Assembly: GCA_024372625.1 (NCBI GenBank)
Contig: CP099605.1
Coordinates: 3,067,001 to 3,131,000, forward strand
Direction of reading: 5' to 3'
Source: Comamonadaceae bacterium OTU4NAUVB1
GTDB lineage: Bacteria; Pseudomonadota; Gammaproteobacteria; Burkholderiales; Burkholderiaceae_C
DNA length: 64,000 bases
Below, piece after piece: positions 1-8,527 of the stretch (position 1 is the first letter of the stretch; every line of letters begins with the position of its first letter). A program made the position numbers and the translations under genes. The notes beneath the pieces are model-generated. The model made no database searches and had not been told where the DNA came from. It worked only from the letters and a program-made list of their open reading frames with translations.

Positions 1-633
1 GAAGGGCCACCACGTGCTCCTGCGCTTCCTCGCGAACAGCCAGCCGGCGGCGACCAGCAGCGGCAGCGTCAGCGCGAGCCGGTAGCCGAACACACGCAGC
101 TCGGCACTGCGCCCGGCGGCGTCGAGCTGCTGCTGCGCCGCCTGCTCCAGCACGTCCAGGCGCTGCCGGGCCGCCTCCCCGGCCTGCTGCGCATCGAGCG
201 CGGCCTGGCGCGGCGCGGCGACGCGCTGCTGGGCGGCCTCCTCGGCATCCTTGAGCGCGTCGAGCGCGCGGGTGCGCTCGATCAGCTCCGCGTCCTGCCC
301 GGGCAGCGCGGTGGCGCGTCGTGTCGCCAGCCAGTTGCCGAAGGTCTCGCGCGCGTTGGTGCTGGCCTGCGCGGCGGCGTCCTGGGCGAGCTGCGCCTGC
401 GCCTCGTCGCGCGCCGCGCGTTGCGCGGTGGCGTCGGCCTCTCGGATCGCGGCACGCAGCGGCTCGGCGGCGTCGCGATCGAGGAAGTCGTCGAGCTGCA
501 GCGTGCCCTCGACCTGCGGCAGGTCGCCCACCACGGTGCCGCCCAGGCCGATCAGGAAGCCGGCGAACACCACCGCCACCGCCCACAGGCCACGGCGGAA
601 CCATGTCTCCGACAGACGCAAGGACCTGCTCAT
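1..633 (-). CDS. membrane-anchored coiled-coil protein, C-terminus cut by window edge
   Basis: Reading leftwards, 211 codons are visible and the frame runs open off the left edge, so the C-terminus is missing. The ATG at 633 has a GGGAG ribosome site six bases upstream. The product starts MSRSLRLSETWFRRGLWAV, followed by a hydrophobic helix (about residues 14-33). Next comes a long Ala/Gln/Glu/Arg-rich stretch (about 55-180) typical of a coiled coil, then a second hydrophobic helix just before the edge (about 185-200), followed by basic residues. This suggests a periplasmic coiled-coil loop between two membrane helices. I do not recognise the family and assign no function. PAP2 phosphatase lies just upstream on the same strand with a gap of about 43 bases, so the two may be cotranscribed. 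Confidence 0.7.
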   Translation of the reverse strand, partial: MSRSLRLSETWFRRGLWAVAVVFAGFLIGLGGTVVGDLPQVEGTLQLDDFLDRDAAEPLRAAIREADATAQRAARDEAQAQLAQDAAAQASTNARETFGNWLATRRATALPGQDAELIERTRALDALKDAEEAAQQRVAAPRQAALDAQQAGEAARQRLDVLEQAAQQQLDAAGRSAELRVFGYRLALTLPLLVAAGWLFARKRRSTWWPF

Positions 634-676
634 CGATCGCTCCCTTCCTTCAACCTCGGACCGGCGCGCCGGCGCT

Positions 677-1498
677 TCATGGATCGCGCGGCGACAAGGC
701 CTCCGGCGTGCCGGTGCCGCGCGTGCCGCCGCGCTCGGGACCGAACAGGTCCATGCGCTTGAACGGCCGATCGATGCCCGCCATGCGCATGGCGATGCGC
801 TCGAGCAGCTGGTGCGTGGGCGCCGGCGCGTTCGGCCCGAAAAAGACCAGCGGCACCAGCAGGACCAGCAGCAGCGCCGGGTGCGCGCGCGGCGGCCGGG
901 TGCTGCGCCACGCGATGGCGAGGAAGGCCGTGCTCGCGAGGGCACCGACCAGGAAGCCGGCGACGACCTCGGAGACGGAATGCGCACGCAGCGCGAGGCG
1001 CGAGATGCCGATCGCCGCGCCCAGGGCCCAGCCGGCCAGCACGGCGGCGCGGCGCAGCCGGTCGTCGCCCCGGTCCGTGCCGGGGACGCCAGTGGCGAGA
1101 CGCGCCCCGACGCCCGGCGAAGCACGCCGCAGCGCCGGCGCCGCACCCACGGGCTGCGGATGACGCCGCTGCCAGGCCGTCGCCATCAGCCACAGCGCGA
1201 CCGGCCACAGCGCGGTGCCGATGGCGGTGTGGCCACTGAAGCCGGTGAAGTTGAGGCGCGCGCTGCCGATGCCCCAGCCCATGAAGGCCAGCTTCGAGGC
1301 CATCACCGCGAGCCCGCACAACCCGAACACCACGCACCACGTCAATGCCGGGCGGCGCAGGCCATGGCCCACGCGCAGCAGCACCAGCGCGATGAACACC
1401 GCGACCGGCAACAGCAGACCGCTGTCGCCCAGCCACGTGAAGGTCCGCCAGGCGCTCCTGGGCAGCAGACCGAACACATTCTGTAGAGCACTTCCCAA
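677..1498 (-). CDS. PAP2-family membrane phosphatase
   Basis: This is a multi-helix membrane protein of about 273 residues in the PAP2 superfamily, whose members remove phosphate from lipid phosphates such as phosphatidate or undecaprenyl pyrophosphate. The visible signatures are FSGHT, in place of the usual PSGH, and further on SRLALRAHSVSE, which matches SRx5H with Glu where Asp is usual. The classical K-x6-RP first motif is not clear. The start is uncertain. No ATG fits the frame, but a TTG at 1498 has AAGGA eight bases upstream; a GTG at 1477 is the alternative. It begins 20 bases after the stop of the MFS-acyltransferase gene, so the two probably form one transcript concerned with phospholipid turnover. 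Confidence 0.82.
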   Translation of the reverse strand: MGSALQNVFGLLPRSAWRTFTWLGDSGLLLPVAVFIALVLLRVGHGLRRPALTWCVVFGLCGLAVMASKLAFMGWGIGSARLNFTGFSGHTAIGTALWPVALWLMATAWQRRHPQPVGAAPALRRASPGVGARLATGVPGTDRGDDRLRRAAVLAGWALGAAIGISRLALRAHSVSEVVAGFLVGALASTAFLAIAWRSTRPPRAHPALLLVLLVPLVFFGPNAPAPTHQLLERIAMRMAGIDRPFKRMDLFGPERGGTRGTGTPEALSPRDP

Positions 1499-1518
1499 AC
1501 CATCCGTCCTTTTCTTCG

Positions 1519-3528
1519 TCAGGTCGCGAGCAGATCGGCCACGCGGGCCCGCAGCGATTCCGGCTGCGCGTCCCGGGCACGCACGGGCATGCCGACATGG
1601 AGTCCGACACGGCTGCACAGCCCGCGCCGGAACGGCCTGGCCATGGCGACGTGCCGGCCGCCGCGCACCTCCACGCGACTGAAATACGAGCCCCACAGGC
1701 CGATGAGCGCCATCGGCACCACGGGCACGTCCAGGCCGTCGGCGCGCGCGGCGGCCAGGATCTTCATCACGCCGCCCCTGAACGGCTGCAGCGCGCCGTC
1801 GGACGTGATGGCGCCCTCGGGAAAGATGGCCAGCAGGTCGCCCTCGCGCAGCACCTGGGCGGCCTGGACGAAGGCGCGATCGTAGGCCACTGCGTCTTCG
1901 TGCCGGGAAGCCACCGGAATGGCCTTGGCCAGCCGGAACAGCGTCCCCAGCACCGGCACGTTGAAGATGCGGTGGTCCATGACGAAGCGGATCGGCCGCG
2001 GGCTCGCCGCCATCAGCAGCACGGCGTCGACGAAGCTCACGTGGTTGCACACCAGCACCGCCGGCCCGTGGGCCGGGATGTGTTCCGCGCCGCGGATGCG
2101 GAAGCGGTAGACCCCGCGCGAGGCCACCCACGCGACGAAGCGCAGCAGGTATTCCGGCACCAGCATGAAGATGTAGAGCGCCACCACCGCGTTGGCGATG
2201 CCGGTGAACAGGAACACCTGCGCGATGCCGAAGCCCGCCGCGAGCAGCGCGCCGGCGGCGAGCGCGCTGGCGATCATGAACAGCGCGTTGAGGATGTTGT
2301 TGGCGGCGATGACCCGCGAGCGGTGCGTCGGCGGGCTGCGCAGCTGGATCAGCGCGTACATCGGCACGCTGTAGAGGCCGGCGGACAGCGACAGCAGCGC
2401 CAGGTCGGCCATCACGCGCCAGTGCGCCGGCCGGGCGACGAAGTCGAGCAGGCCGAAGGTGGCGTGCGGCGGCAGACCGCGCGCGGCGAGATACAGGTCG
2501 ACCGCGAACACGCTCATGCCGATGGCGCCCAGCGGCACCAGACCGATCTCCACCTGCCTGCGGCCCAGGACCTCGCACAGCAGCGCGCCGGCGCCGACGC
2601 CCACCGAGAACAGCACCAGCAGCAGCGAGGCGACCCGCTCGTCGCCGTGCAGGACGTCCCTGGCGAAACTGGGGAACTGGCTGAGGAAGACGGCGCCGAA
2701 GAACCACATCCAGGAGATGCCCAGCAGCGAGCGGAACACCACCACGTCGCGCCGCGCGAAGGCCAGGTTGCGCCAGGTCTCGACGAAGGGGTTCCAGTTG
2801 ACGACCAGTCCGGGATCGGTCGCCGGCGAGCGCGGAATCCGCTGCGCCACCGCGCGGCCGGCCAGCGCCAGCAGCACGCACGCCGCCGCCACGGCGCCAT
2901 GCCCGACCCGTGGCAGCGCCACCAGCAGGCCACCGGCGACCTGGCCGAGCAGGATGGCGACGAAGGTCCCCATCTCCACCATGCCGTTGCCGCCGGTCAG
3001 CTCGCGTTCGTCGAGCACCTGCGGCAGGTAGGCGAATTTGACCGGGCCGAACAACGTCGAGTGCAGGCCCATCAGGAACACGCAGCCCAGCAGCACGGCG
3101 GCGTCGGCGCGCAGGAAGCCCCAGGCCGCCAGCACCATGATCGCGATCTCCAGGTCCTTCACGCGCCGCATCAGGCGGGTCTTGTCGTGCTTGTCGGCGA
3201 GCTGGCCGGCGGTGGCCGAGAACAGCAGGAACGGCAGGATGAACAGCGCGCCGATGGTCAGGCCCGCCATCGCCGGGGGCATCCAGGCCAGCTGGAGCTG
3301 GTAGGTCACCATCACGGTGAAGGCGAACTTGAACAGGTTGTCGTTGGCCGCGCCGGTGAACTGGGTCCAGAAGAACGGAGCGAAACGCCGCTCGCGCAGG
3401 AGCGCGAACTGGCCGGCGTGCGGCGCTGGATCGGCGGTGTCCGTGGCGACCGGCTTCGTGTGAAAAGGCCCGAGGCCGAAGCGATCGGCGGGAGCGGGGC
3501 GGGAGGAGTCGGGCGGCATCACGGGCAT
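1519..3528 (-). CDS. MFS transporter fused to 1-acylglycerol-3-phosphate-type acyltransferase
   Basis: About 669 residues with two parts. The N-terminal 420 or so form a 12-helix major facilitator domain beginning RRFAPFFWTQFTGAANDNL, like LplT, the lysophospholipid flippase. The C-terminal 200 or so are a PlsC-like acyltransferase with the HX4D motif NHVSFVD and the FPEG motif. The arrangement resembles the LplT-Aas system, but without the AMP-dependent acyl-ACP synthetase domain of Aas. The likely role is import and re-acylation of lysophospholipids at the inner membrane; the acyl donor is unknown. An open frame reaches a GTG at 3564. I prefer ATG 3528 (MPVMPPDS), which has GGAA four bases upstream; ATG 3519 is also possible. 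PAP2 follows 20 bases downstream. Confidence 0.85.
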   Translation of the reverse strand: MPVMPPDSSRPAPADRFGLGPFHTKPVATDTADPAPHAGQFALLRERRFAPFFWTQFTGAANDNLFKFAFTVMVTYQLQLAWMPPAMAGLTIGALFILPFLLFSATAGQLADKHDKTRLMRRVKDLEIAIMVLAAWGFLRADAAVLLGCVFLMGLHSTLFGPVKFAYLPQVLDERELTGGNGMVEMGTFVAILLGQVAGGLLVALPRVGHGAVAAACVLLALAGRAVAQRIPRSPATDPGLVVNWNPFVETWRNLAFARRDVVVFRSLLGISWMWFFGAVFLSQFPSFARDVLHGDERVASLLLVLFSVGVGAGALLCEVLGRRQVEIGLVPLGAIGMSVFAVDLYLAARGLPPHATFGLLDFVARPAHWRVMADLALLSLSAGLYSVPMYALIQLRSPPTHRSRVIAANNILNALFMIASALAAGALLAAGFGIAQVFLFTGIANAVVALYIFMLVPEYLLRFVAWVASRGVYRFRIRGAEHIPAHGPAVLVCNHVSFVDAVLLMAASPRPIRFVMDHRIFNVPVLGTLFRLAKAIPVASRHEDAVAYDRAFVQAAQVLREGDLLAIFPEGAITSDGALQPFRGGVMKILAAARADGLDVPVVPMALIGLWGSYFSRVEVRGGRHVAMARPFRRGLCSRVGLHVGMPVRARDAQPESLRARVADLLAT

Positions 3529-3612
3529 GTCGTTCCGGAACGAGGGCAAAGCGAAGGGAAGCACCGTCAGCGACGCCGACGGCCGCTGAATTCTGCCTGC
3601 CGCGCCAACGCC

Positions 3613-4878
3613 TCAATCGCCGACGAACACCGTCAGAACGCCCGTGTAGCCATAGATGTGGTGCCGCGCGATCTCGCCGGCGGCGAAGAAGCCGACCAGG
3701 GGCACGTCGCCCAGCGCGTGGCGCACGATCTGCATCTCGGCGTTGGGCGCGCCGAAGTGCGGCCCGCCACGCCCTGAACAGCTCACGTAGACCGCACCGG
3801 CGATGCGCCGTGCCGGATGGGGCGCCGCCTCGGCCTCGCCGGCGGCGACGGCGCGTGCCGTCGCCAGGGTCTGCTCCTCGGGCTCGAGTTCCTCGCGGAT
3901 CTCGGCGCAGATGCGCATCAGGTCGGCGCGCGCGGCCTGCGGGCTGCGACGCACGAAGCTCAGGCGCATGCCGGCCTCCGCGACATTGGCGATGGCCACC
4001 CCGTGGCGGTTCGGATCCAGGCCGATGATGTGGCGCACCAGCACGTCGGCGCCCAGGTCGCCCGTGCGCCGGATGCCGTCGCTGCCGGCATCGACCAGGC
4101 CCACCAGCGTCGCGCGCACGGCGTCGACCGCCTGCTGCGGCTCGTCGAGGCTGACATTCAAGTCGGCCAAAAGCACATCGAGCGCGGGTTCGCCGTCGAG
4201 TCCGAGCAGCAGGTTGCCGTCGGCCTCGGTGATGGTGCGCTCGCGCGAGACCGGTTGGCAGCCCTGCGTCACGCGCGAGATCAGGCGCACCGATTCGCCG
4301 AAGACCACGCCCGAGAGACCGCCGGAGAACACCCCGCCGGCCGCGCCGTGGCCGCGGATGTTGCCGTTGCCGCCGACGGCGAACTGCAGCGTGTCGCCCC
4401 GGCCGGAGGACAGCCCGCCGAACAGGTAGCCGGTGTCGGTGCGCGCGGCCATCTCGCCGACCAGCTCGGCCAGCTCGGGCGTGGCCGGGTCGGCGTGGAC
4501 CAGCGCGGTGTGCGACTCGAAGCCCGTCATCTCGGAGTTGCCCAGCGGCGCGACGCCGGAGAACACGCGGTACTGGTCGCTCGGCAGCGCGCACAGCATC
4601 AGGCTGAGGGCCGGCTCGTCGAAATACTCGGCGTTGTTGGCCGCCACGCCCACGCCCACGGTGCCCGACCAGTCGGTGACCTCGGGCAGTTCGGCGCCCA
4701 GGTGGTCGAGGATCTCCTGTGCGTCGGCGGCGTAGTGGTCGGTGATGTAGAGCAGGCCCAGCGTGGGCGCCTGGGCGTAGTCGGGCAGCACCATCTGCGC
4801 GCGCAGCTGCGCGAGGACGAGGCCGGCGGCCATGCGCCACTGGGGATGGGTGGCGTGGCCGGTGGGGAAAAGCTTCAT
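3613..4878 (-). CDS. FIST N/C-domain sensory protein
   Basis: The product of 421 residues has the FIST N-terminal domain (about residues 35-240), with glycine-rich stretches such as YLFGGLSSGRG. The FIST C-terminal domain (about 245-400) ends in GFFAAGEIARHHIYGYTGVL, the usual C-terminal hallmark. FIST domains are predicted small-ligand sensors, possibly for amino acids, and often occur with histidine kinases or chemoreceptors. No such partner lies next to this gene. Start ATG 4878 (MKLFPTGHATHPQW) gives a normal family length, although the ribosome site is weak. It sits between phaM upstream and the MFS-acyltransferase gene downstream on the same strand. Family assignment is firm; ligand and output are not known. 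Confidence 0.88.
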   Translation of the reverse strand: MKLFPTGHATHPQWRMAAGLVLAQLRAQMVLPDYAQAPTLGLLYITDHYAADAQEILDHLGAELPEVTDWSGTVGVGVAANNAEYFDEPALSLMLCALPSDQYRVFSGVAPLGNSEMTGFESHTALVHADPATPELAELVGEMAARTDTGYLFGGLSSGRGDTLQFAVGGNGNIRGHGAAGGVFSGGLSGVVFGESVRLISRVTQGCQPVSRERTITEADGNLLLGLDGEPALDVLLADLNVSLDEPQQAVDAVRATLVGLVDAGSDGIRRTGDLGADVLVRHIIGLDPNRHGVAIANVAEAGMRLSFVRRSPQAARADLMRICAEIREELEPEEQTLATARAVAAGEAEAAPHPARRIAGAVYVSCSGRGGPHFGAPNAEMQIVRHALGDVPLVGFFAAGEIARHHIYGYTGVLTVFVGD

Positions 4879-4976
4879 GCGCGGGCGGTCCGTGGAGGGC
4901 GTGAGGGTCGGTCGAACGAGGAGGGGCGGCGTTTCGGCGGGGTGGTCGGTGCGAACGCGGCGCGCCCGCTGCCGGT

Positions 4977-5954
4977 TCAGCCGCGCGAGCGGCGCCTGGA
5001 CGCGGGCGCGGCGGGCTTGGGCGCCGGCGCGGCGGACCTGCGCGGTGCGGCCTTGGGCGCGGCAGCCGTGGAGCGGGCACCCGCCGCGGGCGCGGACGCC
5101 TTCGAACGCGTGGCGCCCGCGCCGGTCCCGGCGGCCTTCTTCGCCGCCCCGGCCGTGCCCGTGGCCTTCACCCTGGCGGACCGCGTGGCCTTGGCCGGGG
5201 GCGAGGCGGACAGGCCCGGCATCTGCGGCATGACCGGCATCTGGAGCTGCGCGGCGTCCTTCATGGCCGATTCGGCGATGTGCTGGAACTGCTGCGTGAG
5301 CGAGCCCCACCATTTCAGCGGATCGACCACGCCGGCGCCCAGCGCGCCTGCGTCGCCCTGCGTGTCCTGCGTGTCCTGCGCACCGCCTGCACCGGCGTCG
5401 ACCGGGGTCGCGCGCGCATCGGCGGCGGACTCGGCGGGTGCGGGCTCGGCGGCCCTGTCGCCTTCTCCGGACGCCGTCGGCTGCATCGCCTCGGCCATCC
5501 GGTTAAAGAACGACGTCATGGGCGTCCCCAGCGCCGCCGCCGCGGGCGGGGCCGACGGCGCGGGTGGTGGCGCGGCCGGCGCGGCCGCCTGGGGCATCAC
5601 GGCGGCGCTGGCGGCGTTGGCGTTGCGGGTGAAGGCGTTGGCGAGGTCCTCCATGCGCACGTTCATTCCGCGCAGCGTGGACAGCGTCATCTTCTGGACC
5701 TCCAGCGCCTGGATGGTGGCCTTGAGCGCATGACCGTTCTGCTCGAGCCAGTACTGGACGGTCTTGAGCTCCTGGATGCGCTTGTCCACCTCCTCCACGC
5801 TGAGGGTGGGCGCCACCCAGCTCGACAGGCTCGGCAGGCCGGGCACCGAGCCGGCGCCCTGGCCGGGCGCGGCAGCGCCGGCCGCGAGGTTCTTCAGAAA
5901 ATCGAAGCCGGGCACGAACTGGCTGAAATCGAAGGCGGGGGTGGCGTCGCTCAT
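4977..5954 (-). CDS. phaM: PhaM-type polyhydroxyalkanoate granule regulatory protein
   Basis: The N-terminal 130 residues carry the PhaM-family signature: FVPGFDFLKNL near the start, then a helical segment with LSVEEVDKRIQELKTVQYWL and a run containing TIQALEVQKMTLSTLRGM. The rest is Ala/Pro-rich and ends in a Lys/Arg/Ala tail (AKATRSARVKATG and similar). That tail resembles histone-like DNA-binding regions, in line with PhaM tethering PHA granules to the nucleoid and activating PHA synthase. At 325 residues it is longer than typical PhaM, because of the low-complexity middle. ATG 5954 (MSDATPAF) has GGAG eight bases upstream and is preferred over ATG 5960. The strain therefore probably stores PHB, although no pha synthase lies in this window. 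Confidence 0.82.
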   Translation of the reverse strand: MSDATPAFDFSQFVPGFDFLKNLAAGAAAPGQGAGSVPGLPSLSSWVAPTLSVEEVDKRIQELKTVQYWLEQNGHALKATIQALEVQKMTLSTLRGMNVRMEDLANAFTRNANAASAAVMPQAAAPAAPPPAPSAPPAAAALGTPMTSFFNRMAEAMQPTASGEGDRAAEPAPAESAADARATPVDAGAGGAQDTQDTQGDAGALGAGVVDPLKWWGSLTQQFQHIAESAMKDAAQLQMPVMPQMPGLSASPPAKATRSARVKATGTAGAAKKAAGTGAGATRSKASAPAAGARSTAAAPKAAPRRSAAPAPKPAAPASRRRSRG

Positions 5955-6051
5955 GGGCATGTCTCCATCGGGATTGTGTCGTCAGCTTACTCCAGGGCCG
6001 GCCGCGCCGAGGGCAAATCCGGGCCCGGGACGGGGCAGATAATCGGGCGCC

Positions 6052-6480
6052 ATGCACAGCCTCTTCCACCTCGCCTTCCATGTCCGCGACCTCGACGTCG
6101 CCCGCCGCTTCTACGGCGACACGCTCGGTTGCGCCGAAGGGCGCAGCACCGACACCTGGGTCGACTTCGACTTCTTCGGCCACCAGATCTCGCTGCACCT
6201 GGGCGAACCCTTCGCCACCACGCGCACCGGCCGCGTCGACGACGTCATGGTGCCGATGCCGCACTTCGGCGTCGTGCTCGAACTGCCCGACTGGCAGGCA
6301 CTGGCCGATCGCCTGCGCGCGGCCGGCACCGAATTCCTGTTCGCGCCCCAGGTGCGCTTCGAGGGCCGCCCCGGCGAGCAGTGGACAATGTTCTTCCTCG
6401 ATCCGTTCGGCAACCCGATCGAGGTCAAGGGTCTGCGCTCCTTCGAGACCGTCTACGCGAAGCAGCCCGTCGTGCCGTGA
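6052..6480 (+). CDS. VOC-family (glyoxalase/dioxygenase fold) protein
   Basis: This 142-residue protein starts MHSLFHLAFHVRDLDVARRF and ends its domain with FFLDPFGNPIEVKG, the classical opening and closing motifs of the vicinal oxygen chelate fold. Putative metal ligands are His in LAFHV, His in FGHQI and Glu in NPIEVK. Members include glyoxalases, fosfomycin and bleomycin resistance proteins and extradiol dioxygenases; the sequence does not settle which. The last four bases overlap the GTG start of marC, so translation of the two is coupled. No strong ribosome site precedes the ATG. A general VOC metalloenzyme is a safe call; its substrate is unknown. Confidence 0.85.
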   Translation: MHSLFHLAFHVRDLDVARRFYGDTLGCAEGRSTDTWVDFDFFGHQISLHLGEPFATTRTGRVDDVMVPMPHFGVVLELPDWQALADRLRAAGTEFLFAPQVRFEGRPGEQWTMFFLDPFGNPIEVKGLRSFETVYAKQPVVP

Positions 6481-7076
6481 CCTACACCTTCGCCTCGGCG
6501 ACCATCCTGCTGCTGCTCATCTGCGATCCGCTGGGCAACATCCCGATCTTCGCCAACGCGCTGCGCCACGTGGCGCCCGAGCGGCGCGCCCGGGTCATCC
6601 TGCGCGAGGTGTCGATCGCCTTCGGGCTGCTGCTGACCTTCATGTTCGTGGGCGACCGCTTCCTGCGCGTGATGGGTCTGTCGGGGCTTTCGCTGCAGAT
6701 CGCCGGGGCGGTGGTGCTGTTCCTGATCGCGTTGCGCATGATCTTCCCGAACCGCGCGGCCGCCCCGCTCGAGGACGAACGCGAGCCGCTGATCGTGCCG
6801 CTGGCGATCCCGGCGCTGGCGGGACCGTCGGCACTGGCCACCGTGATGCTGCTGGTCTCGCAGGCCCCCGAGCGCCGCGCCGAATGGATCGCCGCGCTCA
6901 GCGTGACGATGGCCGTCTGCGCCCTGGTGCTGGTGCTGGCCGACCGCATCCAGCGCGTCATCGGCGACCGCGTGGTGCTGGCCCTGGAGCGCCTCATGGG
7001 GCTGATCCTGGTGGCGGTGTCGGTGGAGATGATGATCCGGGGAGTGAAGTCCCTCGCGCTCGAGCTGGGACGCTAG
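6477..7076 (+). CDS. MarC-family integral membrane protein
   Basis: The product is about 199 residues with six predicted membrane helices. It starts MTYTFASATILLLLICDPLGNIP; the DPxGNxP motif in helix 1 is diagnostic for the MarC/UPF0056 family, and PLAIPALAGPSAL is a second conserved motif. MarC proteins are inner-membrane proteins of unknown transport function, once wrongly linked to multiple antibiotic resistance. I chose GTG 6477 because it overlaps the VOC stop codon (GTGA) and gives the family's normal N-terminus; longer open reading upstream is only a shadow of the VOC gene. There is no evidence for a substrate. Confidence 0.88.
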   Translation: MTYTFASATILLLLICDPLGNIPIFANALRHVAPERRARVILREVSIAFGLLLTFMFVGDRFLRVMGLSGLSLQIAGAVVLFLIALRMIFPNRAAAPLEDEREPLIVPLAIPALAGPSALATVMLLVSQAPERRAEWIAALSVTMAVCALVLVLADRIQRVIGDRVVLALERLMGLILVAVSVEMMIRGVKSLALELGR

Positions 7077-7178
7077 GCGCGGCGCGCCGGACCGCCGCTG
7101 ACTAAACTGGACGCTTCCCGGGATGCGCGTCGAAGCGGCGCGATCGATCGCCGCGAAGTCGTCCTGCCCCGAGCCGCC

Positions 7179-8432
7179 ATGACGCCCTCCACCGCCCTGC
7201 CCGTGACCACCGACGCGTCCGCCGGATCGACCTCCGTTGCGAAGCGCGTCCGCGCGCGCCGTGCGCCGTGGCTCGCCCTGGCGGCGCTGACGGCGGCGGT
7301 GGGGGTCGCGCACCTGCTGCTGCTCGGCGCGGTGCCCCTGACCGGCGCAGCGACGCCCTCGCCGGTGACTGCGCGCTTCGTCGTGCGGACGATCGAAGCG
7401 CCCGCCCTGCCAGCGCCGACACCGCCGTCCGTGACGCCACGCCCGGTCGCCGCGGCGACGCCGCGCGAACCGGTGCCGAAGCGGCCGGCGGTGCCACGGG
7501 TGCGCACCCCCACCCCCGCCGCACCGGCCATCCCGGCCGTGCCGGCGACGGCATCGCTTCCCGCGCCGCCCATCGCGACGCCGGCACCCACGTCCGAGCC
7601 GCCTCCCCCGGTGACCGGAGCCCCACCGGACACTCCGGTCGACGCCGTCACGGCTGAGGCAGCGCCCGCGCCGGCCGACGCGGCGGTCCCGGACCCGTCC
7701 ACGCCCGACACGCCGGCGCCCGCGCCCGCGCCGGTCGCCCCCGCCCCGTCGTCCGGTCCGGTGGCGGAGACCGCGCCGCTGAACGTGCCGGCGTCGGTGC
7801 GCCTGAAATTCACCGTCATCGGCCAGCAGGGCACGGTGCCGTTGCAGGGCGTGTTCGGCGAACTCGCGTGGTCCCAGGACGGGCGCGCCTACGAGGCGGA
7901 CCTCACCCTGCGCTTCCTGTTCAAGACCCTGCGCCGACAGCACAGCCAGGGCGCCATCGGCCCGACGGGGATCGAGCCGGCGCGCTTCTCCGACACCCGC
8001 AAGGTCGAGGTGGCGTCGCATTTCGTGCGCGATCGCGGCGAGGTGGTGTTCAGCAACAACGCGCCCACCGTCGCGTTGCTGCCCGGTGCCCAGGACCGCC
8101 TGAGCGTGATGCTGCAGCTCGGTGCCCTGCTCGCGGGCGATCCGGCGCGCTACCCGGAGGACGGCGCCATCGCGGTGCAGACGGTGGGCCCGCGCGACGC
8201 CGACATCTGGCTCTTCAAGGTCGGCCCCGAGGAGCGGCTGACCCTGCCGATGGGCGATGTCGTGGCTCGCCGTCTCACGCGCAATGCCCGCCAGCCGTTC
8301 GACGACACGGTCGAGCTGTGGCTGGCGCCCGCCCTGGGTCACCTGCCGGTGCGCATCCGTCTGACGCAGCCCAACGGCGACTTCGCCGACATGCAGTTGC
8401 GCGAAGCGCCGCCAAGCGCCGCCCCGCGCTGA
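7179..8432 (+). CDS. DUF3108 protein with TonB-like Pro/Ala-rich periplasmic stalk
   Basis: The 417-residue protein has a basic cytoplasmic start, one membrane helix (about 31-52, PWLALAALTAAVGVAHLLLL), then about 150 residues very rich in Pro, Ala and Thr. A folded C-terminal domain (about 205-405) matches the DUF3108 type, with conserved stretches such as DLTLRFLFKTLRRQHSQG and the Asp/Trp-rich DADIWLFKVG. The layout of anchor, proline stalk and periplasmic domain recalls TonB, but the C-terminal domain is not TonB's. DUF3108 has no established biochemical function. The start MTPSTALP at 7179 was kept although no strong ribosome site is seen. The DUF3567 gene follows after 95 bases. Confidence 0.78.
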   Translation: MTPSTALPVTTDASAGSTSVAKRVRARRAPWLALAALTAAVGVAHLLLLGAVPLTGAATPSPVTARFVVRTIEAPALPAPTPPSVTPRPVAAATPREPVPKRPAVPRVRTPTPAAPAIPAVPATASLPAPPIATPAPTSEPPPPVTGAPPDTPVDAVTAEAAPAPADAAVPDPSTPDTPAPAPAPVAPAPSSGPVAETAPLNVPASVRLKFTVIGQQGTVPLQGVFGELAWSQDGRAYEADLTLRFLFKTLRRQHSQGAIGPTGIEPARFSDTRKVEVASHFVRDRGEVVFSNNAPTVALLPGAQDRLSVMLQLGALLAGDPARYPEDGAIAVQTVGPRDADIWLFKVGPEERLTLPMGDVVARRLTRNARQPFDDTVELWLAPALGHLPVRIRLTQPNGDFADMQLREAPPSAAPR

Positions 8433-8460
8433 GGTGCACGGTGGTTTCTTGCCGTTTGCT

Positions 8461-8478
8461 GCGCGATGTCCATCGCGC
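8461..8478. repeat. short perfect inverted repeat between DUF3108 and DUF3567 genes
   Basis: GCGCGATG and CATCGCGC flank a two-base TC centre, giving an 8-bp perfect stem (four-base loop if the inner pair opens). It lies 28 bases after the DUF3108 stop and 50 bases before the DUF3567 start. No T-run follows, so it is not a standard intrinsic terminator. It may be a stabilising RNA hairpin, a protein site, or chance in GC-rich DNA. Confidence 0.4.
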
Positions 8479-8527
8479 GACGGCACGGCGCCTTGAAACC
8501 GGCGCATCGACAGCCACCTACTCCGTC

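Noticed and set aside
677..5080. Very long open frame of about 1467 codons on the minus strand
   Set aside because: Only its last 270 codons are a real gene (PAP2). The rest overlaps the MFS-acyltransferase and FIST genes in another frame and is Arg/Pro/Ala-rich nonsense, a normal by-product of high G+C.
5350..5376. Tandem repeat (TGTCCTGCG units)
   Set aside because: Only two to three units, coding for a DTQDTQ stretch in PhaM's variable linker; no separate meaning.
7500..7760. Low-complexity C-rich repeat-like DNA
   Set aside because: It codes for the Pro/Ala-rich stalk of the DUF3108 protein, not a repeat array.
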